This document shows, piece after piece, positions 1 through 12,909 of a stretch of 64,000 bases of DNA. The notes below the pieces were generated by a model. It searched no databases. It was given only the letters and a program-made list of their open reading frames with translations, and was not told where the DNA came from. This DNA comes from Archegozetes longisetosus (lineage: Eukaryota; Arthropoda; Arachnida; Sarcoptiformes; Trhypochthoniidae), in assembly GCA_018873245.2 (NCBI GenBank), contig JAEMBT020000009.1, positions 15,867,794-15,931,793 of the forward strand. Direction: 5' to 3'. The translations under genes were made by a program, and so were the position numbers. The stretch's first letter is position 1. Each line of letters begins with the position of its first letter.

Positions 1-3000
1 ATCTGTCTTCACTTCTGTTTGCTTTTGTTGACACCCCTCCCAACACTTAACACCACTTTCTAATCGATATTTTATCTAATCTACATCTTATTTCTATCTT
101 AATACTATTCTTATGTCGTTTAGTGACTACTATAAAGTCCTATCACTAATTCATAAAATATTAGAAATAGAGCTTCATAGAACTAACTCAATGTTATTCA
201 ATCTAACCTAACCTATTGTTAAATCTAATCAGACTTATTGTTCATAGAAACCTAGCTCATTGTTGAGTCTAACCTAGCTCATTGTTGAGTCTAACCTAGC
301 CCATTGTTCAGCCCAACCTAACCCATTGTTCAACCTAACCTACTGATTGTCGAGCAACATGGCAACAAAATTAGTCAATAAACTACTCTATAGTAACAAG
401 TTAGCATTAGAATAAGTATCGATTAACTCAATTGAAATTCTTCAATTAGTATCTGCCTCTACTCTTTGAATCACTGGTAACTCTATCGTAGCTTTTCTAG
501 TACAAGTTCAAATTGAATTCTGTCTAAATTCTCATCTAGTCATATTTTCCTGCTTTACGTTTGTCTCCTCCCCTGCTCTCTCCTCCCCCTTTGCTCCCTT
601 CCCCTGCCCTCCCCCTCTATTTCCTATTCTTTAACAAGTATTGCATAATAACCTTATTTGAAATACAGAATAATCACAAAGTATTGAACTATTGGAATGA
701 TTGTTATATAAAAGATTGAAGAGAGAGAGAGAGAGAGCAATGTTTGACAAATGTCTCTTACAAGTTAATTAAATCCTTAGAGAACTCCTATAGTTTATGC
801 TAGTTTCCATTCTATCATTCACCATATTCCCAACTAAATCACATTTGCAACTGAGTAGTCTCTTCTAAACTTTTTTCTCACTTGGTTTTGGTTTAGTTGC
901 GATAGCTCTCACTCTTTGATTCTGACTTACTCTCCCTTTCTCTCTCTCAACTCTATAGTCACAATACAGAGATAGTTATACTGAACAATTTAGTTTGAAG
1001 CGTCTCTAGAGGTCCCAAACAGAAATGAGACAACGAAACAAAAAGCTTTATTCTTAACGTTATACTATTAACTAAGTGACAATCTTATCGCTACTCTAGC
1101 CTAACTAACTCTACTCCCCCTTGTCTCCCCTCCCCCTCGTCTTCTCTCCCCCCGCTCTCCCCTCCCTTTACTTTTATTTTATTTCACTTCATTTAACTTA
1201 TCATTTCTTATATTCAAATTGTCTCAAATTTAAATTTTAAATTTGATCTTATTTTGTGTTTTGATCTTTTTCTTTTTCATTTGTTTGGATTATCTTTCGT
1301 TATAAGTTAGGGATTTAGTTACGGATTTAGCTACGGACTTAGTTACGGACTTAGTTACGGGTATAGTTACTCATTTACTTCTACATTTAGTTATGTATTT
1401 AGTCAAAAAATCTTATATTAATTTCTTCTTACATCCATCTAATCCTTACTAATTTTCAAGTCTTACACCATTGATTAAACTAAATTTCTAAAAGTTGAAG
1501 CTTTCTTATTAATACAACTCAAATTGTGCTTTCAAGTATTATATTAGTTTATTCTTTACTTTTTCTTAATACTTTATATATGCTTTTTATGTTTAACTAA
1601 CTATAGTTTGTTAACTAATTCTATTTGATACCTCTTTATAGTGATTGCCATTGTTTGTCAACTCTTACTCCCAATTGGTTCACTCTATTCAATTAGCTAA
1701 CTACTCAATTCTATATATTTGACGTTTTATTCTAACTCTATTTCATTATCTGGTATTATTTCTTCAACTTTTCTAACTGATGTATGGTGAATTAGTTTAG
1801 AATAGTTTTCATTTAAAAGCTCTAAATCGTTGCTTGATGTTCTACTTTAGTACAGTTTGAACTAATTCTATAAATGCTTTATTAGTTGCCAGCAAATCCA
1901 TCATAATATTGTTTAGTATTAAGTAGAGACCCGTTTTTAGATAGCAACCAGTGCATAACACCTCAAATTGAATCAATCCGTATAACCTGTTAACTGAATC
2001 AATCTATAAAAACTTGAAATTGAAACACCAATTAAACGTTTGTTATGATACTATTCAATTCTAAAACAACTAATTAATTATAAGTCATTTCTAACTGATA
2101 TTGATTTGCTTAATAAGCATTCTAAAAAATACCAATAAAAGTTTATTATGTGAAGCATTAATCAGGTCATTTCCTATCTATAACTATATCTGAATGGACA
2201 CCATTTCCTATTTAGTCATTCAGATCACCTTGTGTCGTTTCAATTCTCAAGTGACCGGTTATTTCAAACTTGGAATACACCTAACCTCTAACCTCATATG
2301 CTCCTAAACTCGAAAGTTTCAGATATGAGTCTCCAGTGCGAGCGTCTAATATCACAATTTCATCTAGTATTAGCTCGAGCCTTAATGCCGAACTTGTCCA
2401 TCACTGCTCCTAAACTCTAAACTAATGTATCCCTTCTAATCAATTGGTTAGGATTGGAATTTAATCTTGAATGCAATTTCCAAAGAATGAATTGAAATCT
2501 AAATTCAGGTGCAATTTAGTGGATGGAGTGTATTGAGTGTATTGAATGTGTTGAATACATTGAATCATTGAATCTTCAATATTGATCTGAACAACTGTAG
2601 TCCTGCCAAAACTGATTAACTGATTTTCAAATATGTTTCTATCTAATTGTAGAGTTAGTTATCCGATTGAAATGAAAAATGACATTGTTAAAGGTTAGTA
2701 ATTGTTGATGGTGTCAGTCAGAAGTGGCATGCTTACTATAAGAGCGTCATATTATAGAACTTATATAATATTGAATGTAGTAATCAAAATATATTAACTA
2801 AAGTCATCATAAAGACTATACAACAAATAGTAGTAACACTTAAACTATATATTAATATTAATATGATGAGTATATAACTTATATTTATGTTCTCTTGTTT
2901 GTTGTTAGTCTTGATTAGTAATGGGTATAGTTAACTGACCATTCACTAAATTAAGCTTAATCTTTATGCTAGTTTACTACTATTTTATATGTGATTCTCT

Positions 3001-4768
3001 CTTCTCTTTTAAGTTGTATTACTCTTTGTAACTTTAATTTTATTAACTACTAGAATCTCAGTAATTAGATCAACACTTATTTAGCTTATCAATTTGAATA
3101 TTGTTCAGTTTACTTTACAGTTGTTGTGACTTCTCTATTCAGAGTAGTTTATAATTGTTATAGTAGTTATTCTCTATTCAGAGTAGTTTATAATTGTTAT
3201 AGTAGTTATTCTCTACTCGATAGACACTATTTATACTTAACTCTATTCATAGTCGTTATACTAAACTAGAATCACTTGCTTTTATTATTATGAGCCATTC
3301 CATTAGATAAATTATCCTATCTAGATAGATATTTAGATTGTATATGTCTATCTCTGTTAATTTGTTTAGCTCTATATCATTTTTTGATTTTATTTTTTTG
3401 ATTTTTTACTTTTGATTTTTCTTTTATTTATTCCTTTTTCCAGTTTAATCACTGAGAAAACTATAAGTATTACAATTATTATAGCTATATATAACTCAAA
3501 TTGAGCATCAAATACTATATCATTTATTGAGATGTGCAAGCAAAATAAGCATAACACATTTATTAATATAACTTATATTATTGCCTATCGTTTTGTATGT
3601 CTTATCAGTGCTTCATTGTGTTCAATGATGCTTTTTTATGTTTTGTTATTAGTTTAGCTCGGATATTGCTTCGAATGTACTTAGGATAAGCTCGGATTGC
3701 CTCAAATTCACTTAAAACTTTATTAACATTATAAATATTGAGATTAGTTGATATATGTTTTGAAAGCAAAATAACATACATAACAACGGATAACTATCAA
3801 CATAAAAAAGTAAAAAATTGATTAGTTATTAGTTAAACAGATAGAAAAATATAAAGAAAAAGAATTTACTAAATTAGCTAGTAGCTACTCAATAGTGACA
3901 TGATAATCTGTCTATTGCTTACAGCGTATATTTTATAGTTATTAGAGATTAGAAGGCTGTAAGCTTAGTAATGTTTATAAGGTTTATAAGCTTTCGATTA
4001 CTCAAACTACCACCATTTACTATAATAATCTATTCTAGCAATTAAACACAATTACTATTTAGATAGTAATTAACTGTTGCGATTATTCGATTGCAAATAA
4101 TAGGTGTATGTTCTCATCAATGCTTATCTGTATTGCTATTATTATTATTATTATTATTACCTTTCTATTAGACCAAATATTTAGAACAATTAGAAATATT
4201 TGTTCACATTATACCCACAAATACTGACAAAATCACTTCTGATTTCAGTCTAGTTTACATCAGTTCTCACTAGTATATAGAAGTTTGGTCTATAGTTTAG
4301 CCCCCACTATAACATGCATGGCTTCACAGGTCTGGTGTTGTGCTGCTTGCCTTCTCTAACTCTCTTTTCTCTCTCTTCTCACAAGTATAACATTTTTTCG
4401 ATGTTGTATTAGGCATTGAAATACAGCTGGAATACCATCAAACCAAACGCATACAAGTGTGAATTTATTGGCTTTAACACAATATATTGTAAAGCTGAAT
4501 ATATACACTGGCTAAACTATCTTACCTTTATTGCTCTCTTAAATTAAAATCGATCTCTACCAATGAGAATTGCTCGTTTCTCCTACACACTCTTCTCTCT
4601 TTTGTTTGCAGTCTATAGTAAAGAATCTCTAGTTGAGAATCTACACTATAGAATCTATAGTAAAGTGTATATACTAAAGGATTTACTGTGGAGCAGAGAA
4701 TCTACATTATGCGAATCTATATTATTTCGTTAGAAATGTACTCTTTGTTAGTAATCTATATGTATTTG

Positions 4769-4769
<1 letters not shown>

Positions 4770-4819
<50 letters not shown>
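4770..4819. repeat. (CA)n microsatellite
   Basis: Perfect CA dinucleotide run of about 25 units. The open frame across it encodes only His-Thr repeats and is not a gene. Confidence 0.97.
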
Positions 4820-4820
<1 letters not shown>

Positions 4821-5568
4821 CACATAACACAAAATCTATTCGGAAAGAATATACCTATAAACAAGTTACACTGAAATTTTCATAGAATGTGCCATATTAG
4901 CATTAGTATCATATTATCTAATGTCTGTTCTGACAGATGGAAACGAGCAGTGAGGTATAGTTAGATTATCAATGTTAACTCTTCTATGTGTCTAACGCGT
5001 TTGTTGACATTTTTATTATTAATACTTAATCATTCACTGAAAATACCGGAATCCGGAATAAGTATGAGAAGTATTAGGTATATGTTGAAAACTCTAGTGA
5101 TGAGAGGACTGATTTGGAAGCAGACTTGATAAATGCATATCTACAAAGACTACTCTATTTACTCCGATGTACATCATTTATCAGATGATTATGTGTAGAT
5201 ATTGTCAGACTTATAGAACATAGTAATGAAAGTGTAAATCTAAATCAAATTAATGAGCAAATAGATGCAAAAGAGAGCGACAGATATATTACTTATAAAA
5301 TGTTTAAAGAGTATTCTACAACAAAAGTTGACAGTACTACATGGTGATGTATGACTACAATCTAAATATAGTACCTAGTCATTTATAAGTATTAATATTT
5401 AATTGCTAGATAGTATGTTTATTAGCTTCTACTTCTCTTGTCTCTTATTTCAGTTTTATGTTGCTCCTTTTTTTGTATTTCCATATTTTTGCTTTCTTTC
5501 CATCATATTTACTATAGTTATTACTATTGAGACAATTGCAATTTATTTGGACTATGTGTCTATGTGTA

Positions 5569-5593
5569 TGTGTGTGTGTGTGTGTGTGTGTGT
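5569..5593. repeat. (TG)n microsatellite
   Basis: Perfect TG run of about 12 units, flanked by interrupted TATG/TGTC units. Confidence 0.95.
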
Positions 5594-5991
5594 CTATGCG
5601 TATGTGTGAGTATTATATATGTATAGTTGTGCTCACTATAACTAGTTTAATGACCCATAATATAACTAGAGAACTTATTATGATTTTCATTACCATATTA
5701 ATATTGAATATTGGGTAACTCTTATTACGTTACGTAGCTAGCCTATTATCGCAGTCTACACTATCTAATTGTCTCGTATTATTAGTTATGCATTTAGTGT
5801 TAGTTTATTCATTTGTGTTAATCATCAATACTATTAGTACCAATAATAATACATTTGATTATTTTCTCAAATGTCTATTGTCTAATGGCCATTTGTTGTC
5901 TATCTAATCTTTCTAGTATTGGTTAGGTAGATTCATAAATAAGTAATTGTTCTGAGTGCTACTCATGTGCTGCTAAATAGATGCTTAACTT

Positions 5992-5993
<2 letters not shown>

Positions 5994-6062
<69 letters not shown>
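5994..6062. repeat. (TC)n microsatellite
   Basis: Uninterrupted TC run of about 69 bp, among the longest pure dinucleotide tracts in the window. Confidence 0.97.
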
Positions 6063-6066
<4 letters not shown>

Positions 6067-6624
6067 CTAAGCTTAAAATATTTATTTCTATGCTTTTAAC
6101 TCTACTTTAGTTTGTGATTCTTAGAATTTAGTAGCTAGTGTATTTTGCTACTATATCCATATATGTTTATTGATTTCTACATTTCTGTCTGATTTGATGT
6201 CCATTTGAGCTCAATTCTAGCAAATCTATCTAAATCAATATAGAGTTGAGTCAATTTACTTATTAAATAACTAATCTATTAATTTCAATTATTTGTTCGT
6301 GTTATTATGTTTTATTAGTATATTTCTATTGATGTAGTTCTCAGAAAATATTGAGTCATTTTCTAGTAAATTCATATGAGACTATGACTCAAATGTTTAG
6401 AAGATAATTATTAGTAAAATATATTCAACTCTACACTACAGTCAACACAAATAGAGAGTTAAGAAAGAGTTTGTAATAACTATAATAGATAGTAGTAATT
6501 CTAGAAATGTGTACCAATCACATTTCAATATTTGAGCCAATCTAGCTTATGTTGATCTATTTACAATGTGTCATTCTACATATAACTATTTCGTTGATTT
6601 TCTTTTCGCTTTTTAAGTTATATA

Positions 6625-6625
<1 letters not shown>

Positions 6626-6661
<36 letters not shown>
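6626..6661. repeat. (TG)n microsatellite
   Basis: Perfect TG run of about 18 units. Confidence 0.96.
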
Positions 6662-6663
<2 letters not shown>

Positions 6664-7862
6664 ACCAATAAAAAGACATCCTATATCATTACTTATTAAC
6701 TTGATTTGCGATCTCTCTTGAGACAAGTTCCCATTGTTGCTCATGACGTCCTATTACATTAGTAAACAATTGGTGCTGCAATATTACTAGTTTTGATCAA
6801 ATCGTATCTCTATTGTTTGAGTGCCACACTCAACACATTTTTTAGTATTTCTCTATTGTTATTATACCATATAATTCATGAGTAATGGTAACACTACAAT
6901 ATTTAAAGTCTCTAGTGGCAAAATAGAATTTTCTATTTTGATTCTTATGATTCTTTGATTCTTACATTTGATTCTTTGATTCTTATATGTTATTTGTTTT
7001 ACTTTCAAATTGTCAACACCATAAATTCCATTTAGCTTTAACTTGATTTAAATGAACAAACTTTGTATGTTATATAAGTTTTTATATTCTTTAGATTCTG
7101 TGTATTCTCTAAACTATATATATTCAATGAAGTAGACTACTCAACTCCAGTTTGTATAGAATTTTATACACAATTGACTGCATAATATACAAATTTAAAG
7201 GAAACATTTCCTTAATATTTGTCAACAATTTGATGAGTAATGACTCAAATTCTTATAGATTCTTATGAATTGTTACTTAAGAAAGGGAGAGAATACTGAT
7301 TTCAGATGAGATGAGATGAATGAATTAGCATGAATTAGTGATAAAATATAGTGAAGTTATATGAATCTGCATAATTATGATAGATAGATATATATGGATT
7401 CAAATATTTTGCCATTAAATCATTAGTTAACTATAAAGTATTGGTGATTGGGCCCAACGTCAAACTAATATATGGTTCAATTATTTATACTTTGCTAACG
7501 TTCATACTCTAACAAATGGATTCTTAATCGTATACTTGTCTAAAAATTGCTATTTTTCCTATCAAAATATTCCAATTAATCTTGATTTATTTTCATGTTC
7601 ACATTTATCTCAGACATCCATTTGATGATCTCAATGCCTAATTGTCTGGTTTGTATCTTGTCTTGTGATTCTGATTTCATTCTGATTTCATTCTATCTAT
7701 TTGTTGTGTAGTTTTCATGCCTGACCAACATTACTGTGTAAACACTCTTACTGTTTTGTGTAGTCTCAAAAACCTTTATGCAGTAGACTTTTGTCAATAG
7801 TGATTCTTTTAAGTTCTGGTCATGTTAGGAGATTTTGAGTGGGTGGGCTTAATGTGTCTAGA

Positions 7863-8034
7863 TGGTTTTTGTATGTTGAGCAAGATGGTGTTTTTGTGTT
7901 GGGTAAGATAGTTTTTCTATCTTGCTCAACATACAAAAGCTATCTTGAGTAAGGCGATTTTCTGTGTTGAGCAAGCTGATTTTTCTGTGTTGAGCAAGCT
8001 GATTTTACTATCTTGAGTAAGCAAGATAGTTTTT
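7863..8034. repeat. Direct and inverted repeat cluster (TTGAGCAAG unit)
   Basis: At least five variants of TGTTGAGCAAGMTGRT occur in direct order. One copy is inverted (CTATCTTGCTCAACATA at about 7917-7935) and pairs with the preceding copy to form a hairpin around a short T-rich loop. Unit spacing is about 28-45 bp. It lies upstream of the FAM117-like gene and next to the minus-strand open frame at 8081-8338. Confidence 0.75.
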
Positions 8035-8570
8035 AGATAACTGCTATCGATTGTAATCTTTAAGTTAAATATCAAATACATTACAGTTGACAGCATTGAC
8101 AAAATTGATAGAAATAACCAAACCTAAGTACTAACTTGATTTCGATGAGAAACACAGTCTTTTTCATGCTATTTGCATTGAAGTTTGAATTAGTAGGCCT
8201 GTGCCCACTGAGCCACCACAGGCTTCTCTTCTGATGTTGAGTTGGTTCGAAAAACTGTTCTTCAACTGCTATATTGCTTGAGAGCTGAGTGCTGTTCAAT
8301 TTTGAAAAAAGTTTTTCTTTTGTTGAAGTCGAGCTCATCTGTGGGGAGAATGAAAAAAATTCAATTTCAATGCCAGAGAAATGATTTGAAAAGATTCAAT
8401 TGAATAATAATTTAGAAGCTTTTTTAGACTTCTCTCCATTTGCCACATTTTTTGGTACTTTCAAACTTGAATACCACACGCACTATACTGTCTGTCATTT
8501 CTGGTCTCTAACTTGTTCCCTAACTTGTTCCCTAACATAATCAAAACAAATTCAAAACAAATTAAAAACA

Positions 8571-11500
8571 ATGATCAATAAAACTAAGAGAATAACAATT
8601 TCTACAAAAACAGAAAAGAATAAAAAAGAAGTAAAACAAAAATCAAAGTTGGGATCAATGATGGATAGCGGAATGTGTTTGAAGAGATCAGCAAGTGCGG
8701 ATTCGATTTTTATTCCAACTTCTTATGTCAGCTCTCCTCAATTATCTCTACACACTTATTGTGGACGCGCCATGATGGATCGCGCCAGTCAAGTTTGTCA
8801 ACTTTATTTTATATTATCTATCTATCATTTTATTATTTCTTTCATCTATTTAAATATATTCTTTTTGTCTAAGTTAGATTGGATTAGGTTAGGTTAGATT
8901 GGATTGGGTTAGGTTAGATTGGGTTAGGTTAGGTTGGATTGGATTAGGTTGAATCGAGTTAGGTTAGGTTAACTTCCCCTTCCTTCCCTTCTCACCATTA
9001 CTTCACATGTTCATCAGCTATATGTTAGACTTATCAGTTTGTTCTCTTCCTTTTAGCTTGACACTCATTAAATAGTTGACCATATTGTTAGCTAATATCT
9101 ATCTTAATCTAAATTTTGTTTGGGTTAACATTTGTTTAGTTGTGAATGGATTGATGCGAGAAGTTAGTGGAACTCTATAGATTATGATTTATAAATCAGA
9201 CCCTTTACCTACCAGACCCTTCACCAATAACTAATAATAACTAACGACAAATATTTAGCATATAATCTCTCGCTTAAATCGCATAACATAACTTTTAGAA
9301 GCGGATGTATGGTTGAAGTGATAGCTATTTTACATATATGAAGTAGTAGAAATAATATATTAAGTTGACCTATATCTGTGTTTGTATGTATGTGTGTCTG
9401 TCTCAGTCCCCTATCCATATACATAGCCCTATCCCTATCTATCAAATTATAGTCAGCAATTAACCAAAAGCAATCCTACAGTTAACATAAATCAATCTTA
9501 CTCAATAAATGACATTAAGCTATTAAGTTGATTCTATTCAATACAAACATGCAGACCCCTGAAGAATGGGAAGAATTAGACAAAAGAAAAATTGAACGCA
9601 AGATTAATGATCACTTTGATATCATTAAGGTATGCCTAATGCTAATCTAAACGATTAGGTGTCTACACTTTTCTATATAGTCTGATTTTGTTCTTCGTTT
9701 GTTGGTTACTAACACATCCAGTTATTGGTTACTCTTTATAGTCATACCCCGTTGTTGGTAACTCTTTACAGTCATACCCCGTTGTTAGTAGCTCTTTACA
9801 CTCATACCCCCTTATCCCTAACCAGTTTCAGTCTCCATCAGCCAAATCAAACACACATTACCTCCACTTATAACGAACTGATTAGCAACCAATAGCCTAT
9901 AACCAAATCAGACTGTACAACAAATTAGCATACACTAACATTTGTACAATTGTTTTTAAAGTCTGTGAAAAGCAAGCGAAACTCTCAGAGAGGCTCCAAA
10001 GGTTTGTCTAACAAAGATGAGACAAACAATTCATTATCTTCTACCTCATCGCCTTCTTCTAGTATTAATGGTAAGGCAATAACTATTTTTGTTTTTCTAT
10101 CACTTTGTGTACTATAGTTTTTTAAATCAATAAGTCTGATACAGTTAAAGCTTTTTATCAATAACAAACTGCGCTTAACTGCACTTAACTGCATCTGAAA
10201 GTTAGACAAGTTTAGTGTAAAGCTAAACATATAGTTAAGGGATCTTTAAAAATCTACATCTACTAAATCACGTTTCTCTACACGCTTTTTATATTGGTTT
10301 TTAAGGCTCTCTTAAATGTATATGAAAGTTAGATAAGTTTTAATGAAGACAATATGACAGATATCTAACTAACTGACAAAGACCTAACTGATTGACAAAG
10401 ACCTAACCTATAATCAATGACATATTAGCTTCACCTCAACATATACCAAAACAAGAATTGTCAACTTTAGCCGCTGTCAGCACGACTACAATGCCTAAAT
10501 CTGGTCCAATAGCGATCCCAAATAAATTGGCTTTGCAACTATCATCCAATTATCGTTCTGGTAATAGTGTTGAAGAATTGAATCAGGTATGATTATTATA
10601 TTAGATTTACCTTACTTTTAACTATTGATCTCTTTATTTTCTTCATCTGTTGATCTCTTTCTCTACTTCTTAGATTTGTTGTCAGTTGAGCAGAGTCCCA
10701 CCTTAACTCTATCTCTTATTTTCTTTATTATTATAGTCTTTCTCTTGTATTTCTTATCTAAGATTGTTTTTGTAGAAAGGGTGGTAGCCCTATGTGGTAT
10801 ATAGACATCGGTTAAACTCACTGTTGAACTGATCTAAACAGACTTTCACTAAACAAAACTGCACATCTATAAAATATAAAATATGAAATTAGTAGATTTA
10901 ACTAATAAATATAAATTTCAATCTATAGGAAATAGAGAATTTAGTATTAAAAGGTATATCATCAAACAAGACGGCTGATTTGATACCAGAAGGACATAGA
11001 GCACCAGTGACAGAACTACTTTGGCCTAAACGTACAGTGAAGACACAAACATTTAATAATAATAATAACAACAACAACAATAATAATAATAATAATAATA
11101 CTGATTATGAGCAAGACAATGATTGTACTACTGGCTTTACTAATACTAATGACTTCGTTACCAGTGAAGATAGTTGTCCTGATAGTGATCTTAGTCGATC
11201 TGAATCACCTGTTTCTCCTGCTGGTATTTAGTTTTATCTTGTATTTTCTTCTTTTTTTCTTAATTATGCTTTTTTCTAAAACAGTTGTAAGCTTAGATAT
11301 ACTTCGCACCATTAGCTCAATACTAATTTTCGCTTATATTTCATAATTTATGCATCAAATCATTACAATTATTCATATGAGACTTATAATTACATTTTGA
11401 AGTAAACTAAATACGTAAGTCTAAGCCTAAAGATTAGATTTTAGTAAGAGTTAACTTAGTCCTCTCTCTCTCTCTCACCGCTATAACTATTCGAACCAAT

Positions 11501-12909
11501 TGACGTTCACTCTAACCATCACTCACATTAGCATAAATTGAGCACTAAAACTTTTACGCACAATCTCACTTTGAGTTAACTGTTCAAGTATGATATTTGA
11601 GTAATTTAACTAATTTGATTATGTGCTCCATTACCGTTTTTAGATTGTTATGTTAGGTTAGCTGTTGTTGTGTTTAGAAGTCGATTTGGTTTGTGGAGCT
11701 AAATATGTTTATTATAGCTAGTGTCCACTGTAATTGACACTAAAACATATTAATAAACAAGTTTATTTACAAGTTTATTTACAACTTTATTTACAACTTA
11801 AAACAAACTAGTCAGAATATATGCCGTTATAGTTTGTCAAGCTATTTTTACTAATAATACTAATTTACATTGATCGTTTAGGTTTAATATGTTTATTAGT
11901 CTTTTCTAGCTCTTTTGTGCTTCAGTTTAGTTTTCTTGCTTTCTTCTACTTGTTAGATATTAGTTTGCTAATAATTATTTGAATTACATAACGTTGAACT
12001 TATTCGTTAATTAATATAAATATTATATTTATATTAATCAATATTAATTGAACTATTGAGTTGAGCACAATACTATTTAGATTAATCTTATTATCACATT
12101 GGTATTCACTATATAATTGAATTAACTTTATCATTATAAATTACTATTCAATCTTGCTTTATACCTATTTCTCTTTAGTTTCCTTATTTGATTATTTGTT
12201 TGTTTATTTGTTTGTTTCCTATTTGTTTAGCTTTATGTTAATGTTTCTCTTAGTAAATTCATATTAAGTCAGTCAAGTCTTATAATATGATTATCTCCAT
12301 TATTACGGTCTTACGATCAGTCTCTCAAACTGACATAACATAAAAATCAATATTTGCTACCAATTGATTGCTTATAAACTGTTTTAGAAAAATATTTGGT
12401 TTAGACCATCTATTCATTAATCTTATTTATGTGATAGAAACGGCTCCGATCAATGACCATGTCGATTTCAGCTCAAGCCCTAAAATTAATAAATTCTTGA
12501 CTCGTGAACCTCCTGATGGTTGTGAGAAAGTCAGGATGATTAGTGAAGATGAACGGTAAGTCTAACTTTGTTTTGGTTAGTCCTAACTCATCTCATGTCC
12601 ATTCTTTGACTACATACTAACTGAACTGATGTCGGCTGCGTTAACTCAATACAACTGATCTCATACTTACTCTCTGACTAACAATAATATTGAATTTATT
12701 AAATTATTTGAATTGTTTACCTAACTAGAGCCAACTCAAACAACAGTGATGCAGTAGTAGCACCAAGACCACAAAAGCCATCATCAGGATTCGTACTGCT
12801 TCCAAGTAGAAGTTCAGCATTTCTGCCAATTCCGAAAACTAATTATTTTAATTCGAAGACAGTAGTGGGTTTGGATAGTTATAAGAATGAGATTAATAAA
12901 TATAAATAG
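8571..12909 (+). CDS. FAM117/GLCCI1-family protein, seven coding exons
   Basis: Exons inferred at 8571-8792, 9555-9629, 9962-10070, 10429-10586, 10929-11223, 12438-12555 and 12729-12909. All have GT..AG junctions and compatible phases, giving 385 residues. Family signatures appear in the expected order: KRSASADSIF near the N-terminus (like the RTSSLDTI motif), QTPEEWEELDKRK across the exon 1/2 junction, NSVEELNQEIE, GHRAPVTELLWPKR, EPPDGCEKVR and GFVLLPSRSSAFLPI. These match the vertebrate FAM117A/B and GLCCI1 proteins, whose molecular role is poorly known; GLCCI1 is glucocorticoid-induced and phosphorylated. Exon 5 carries about 15 consecutive Asn codons made by an AAT/AAC microsatellite. 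The rest is low-complexity and probably disordered. The start is the first ATG of the open exon and could be preceded by upstream exons. Family assignment rests on recalled motifs. Confidence 0.87.
8872..8972 (+). repeat. Degenerate (GGTTA)n / TTAGG array in intron 1 of the FAM117-like gene
   Basis: About 100 bp of GGTTAGGTTAGATTGGATTGGG-type sequence, built from GGTTA pentamers (the same as TTAGG) and GGATT/GATTG variants. It lies wholly within the first intron (8793-9554). Confidence 0.85.
9675..9805. repeat. 33-bp minisatellite in intron 2 of the FAM117-like gene
   Basis: Three to four direct copies of a unit containing GTAACTCTTTACAGTCATAC and then CCCGTTGTTG. The last copies are diverged. 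It lies inside the intron 9630-9961. Confidence 0.85.

Larger units (their letters stand above)
1..8570. other. Gene-poor AT-rich region with repeats
   Basis: I see no coding region I can support here. The stretch holds microsatellites, listed separately, and short minisatellites. One is a 24-bp unit at about 240-345 containing CCTAA-type pentamers. One is a 15-bp TTAGTTACGGA-type unit at about 1310-1370. One is a roughly 40-bp unit repeated in tandem at about 3129-3215. CT-rich blocks lie near 545-625 and 1115-1165. A minus-strand open frame at 8081-8338 is discussed among the findings. The region may contain promoter and 5' untranslated sequence of the FAM117-like gene near its right end. 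Confidence 0.6.

Noticed and set aside
4688..4885. 65-codon open frame with a His-Thr run
   Set aside because: Created by the (CA)n microsatellite; the flanks show no coding character.
11490..11520. TTCGAACC resembling a tRNA B box on the minus strand
   Set aside because: No matching A box, acceptor stem or cloverleaf could be drawn around it.
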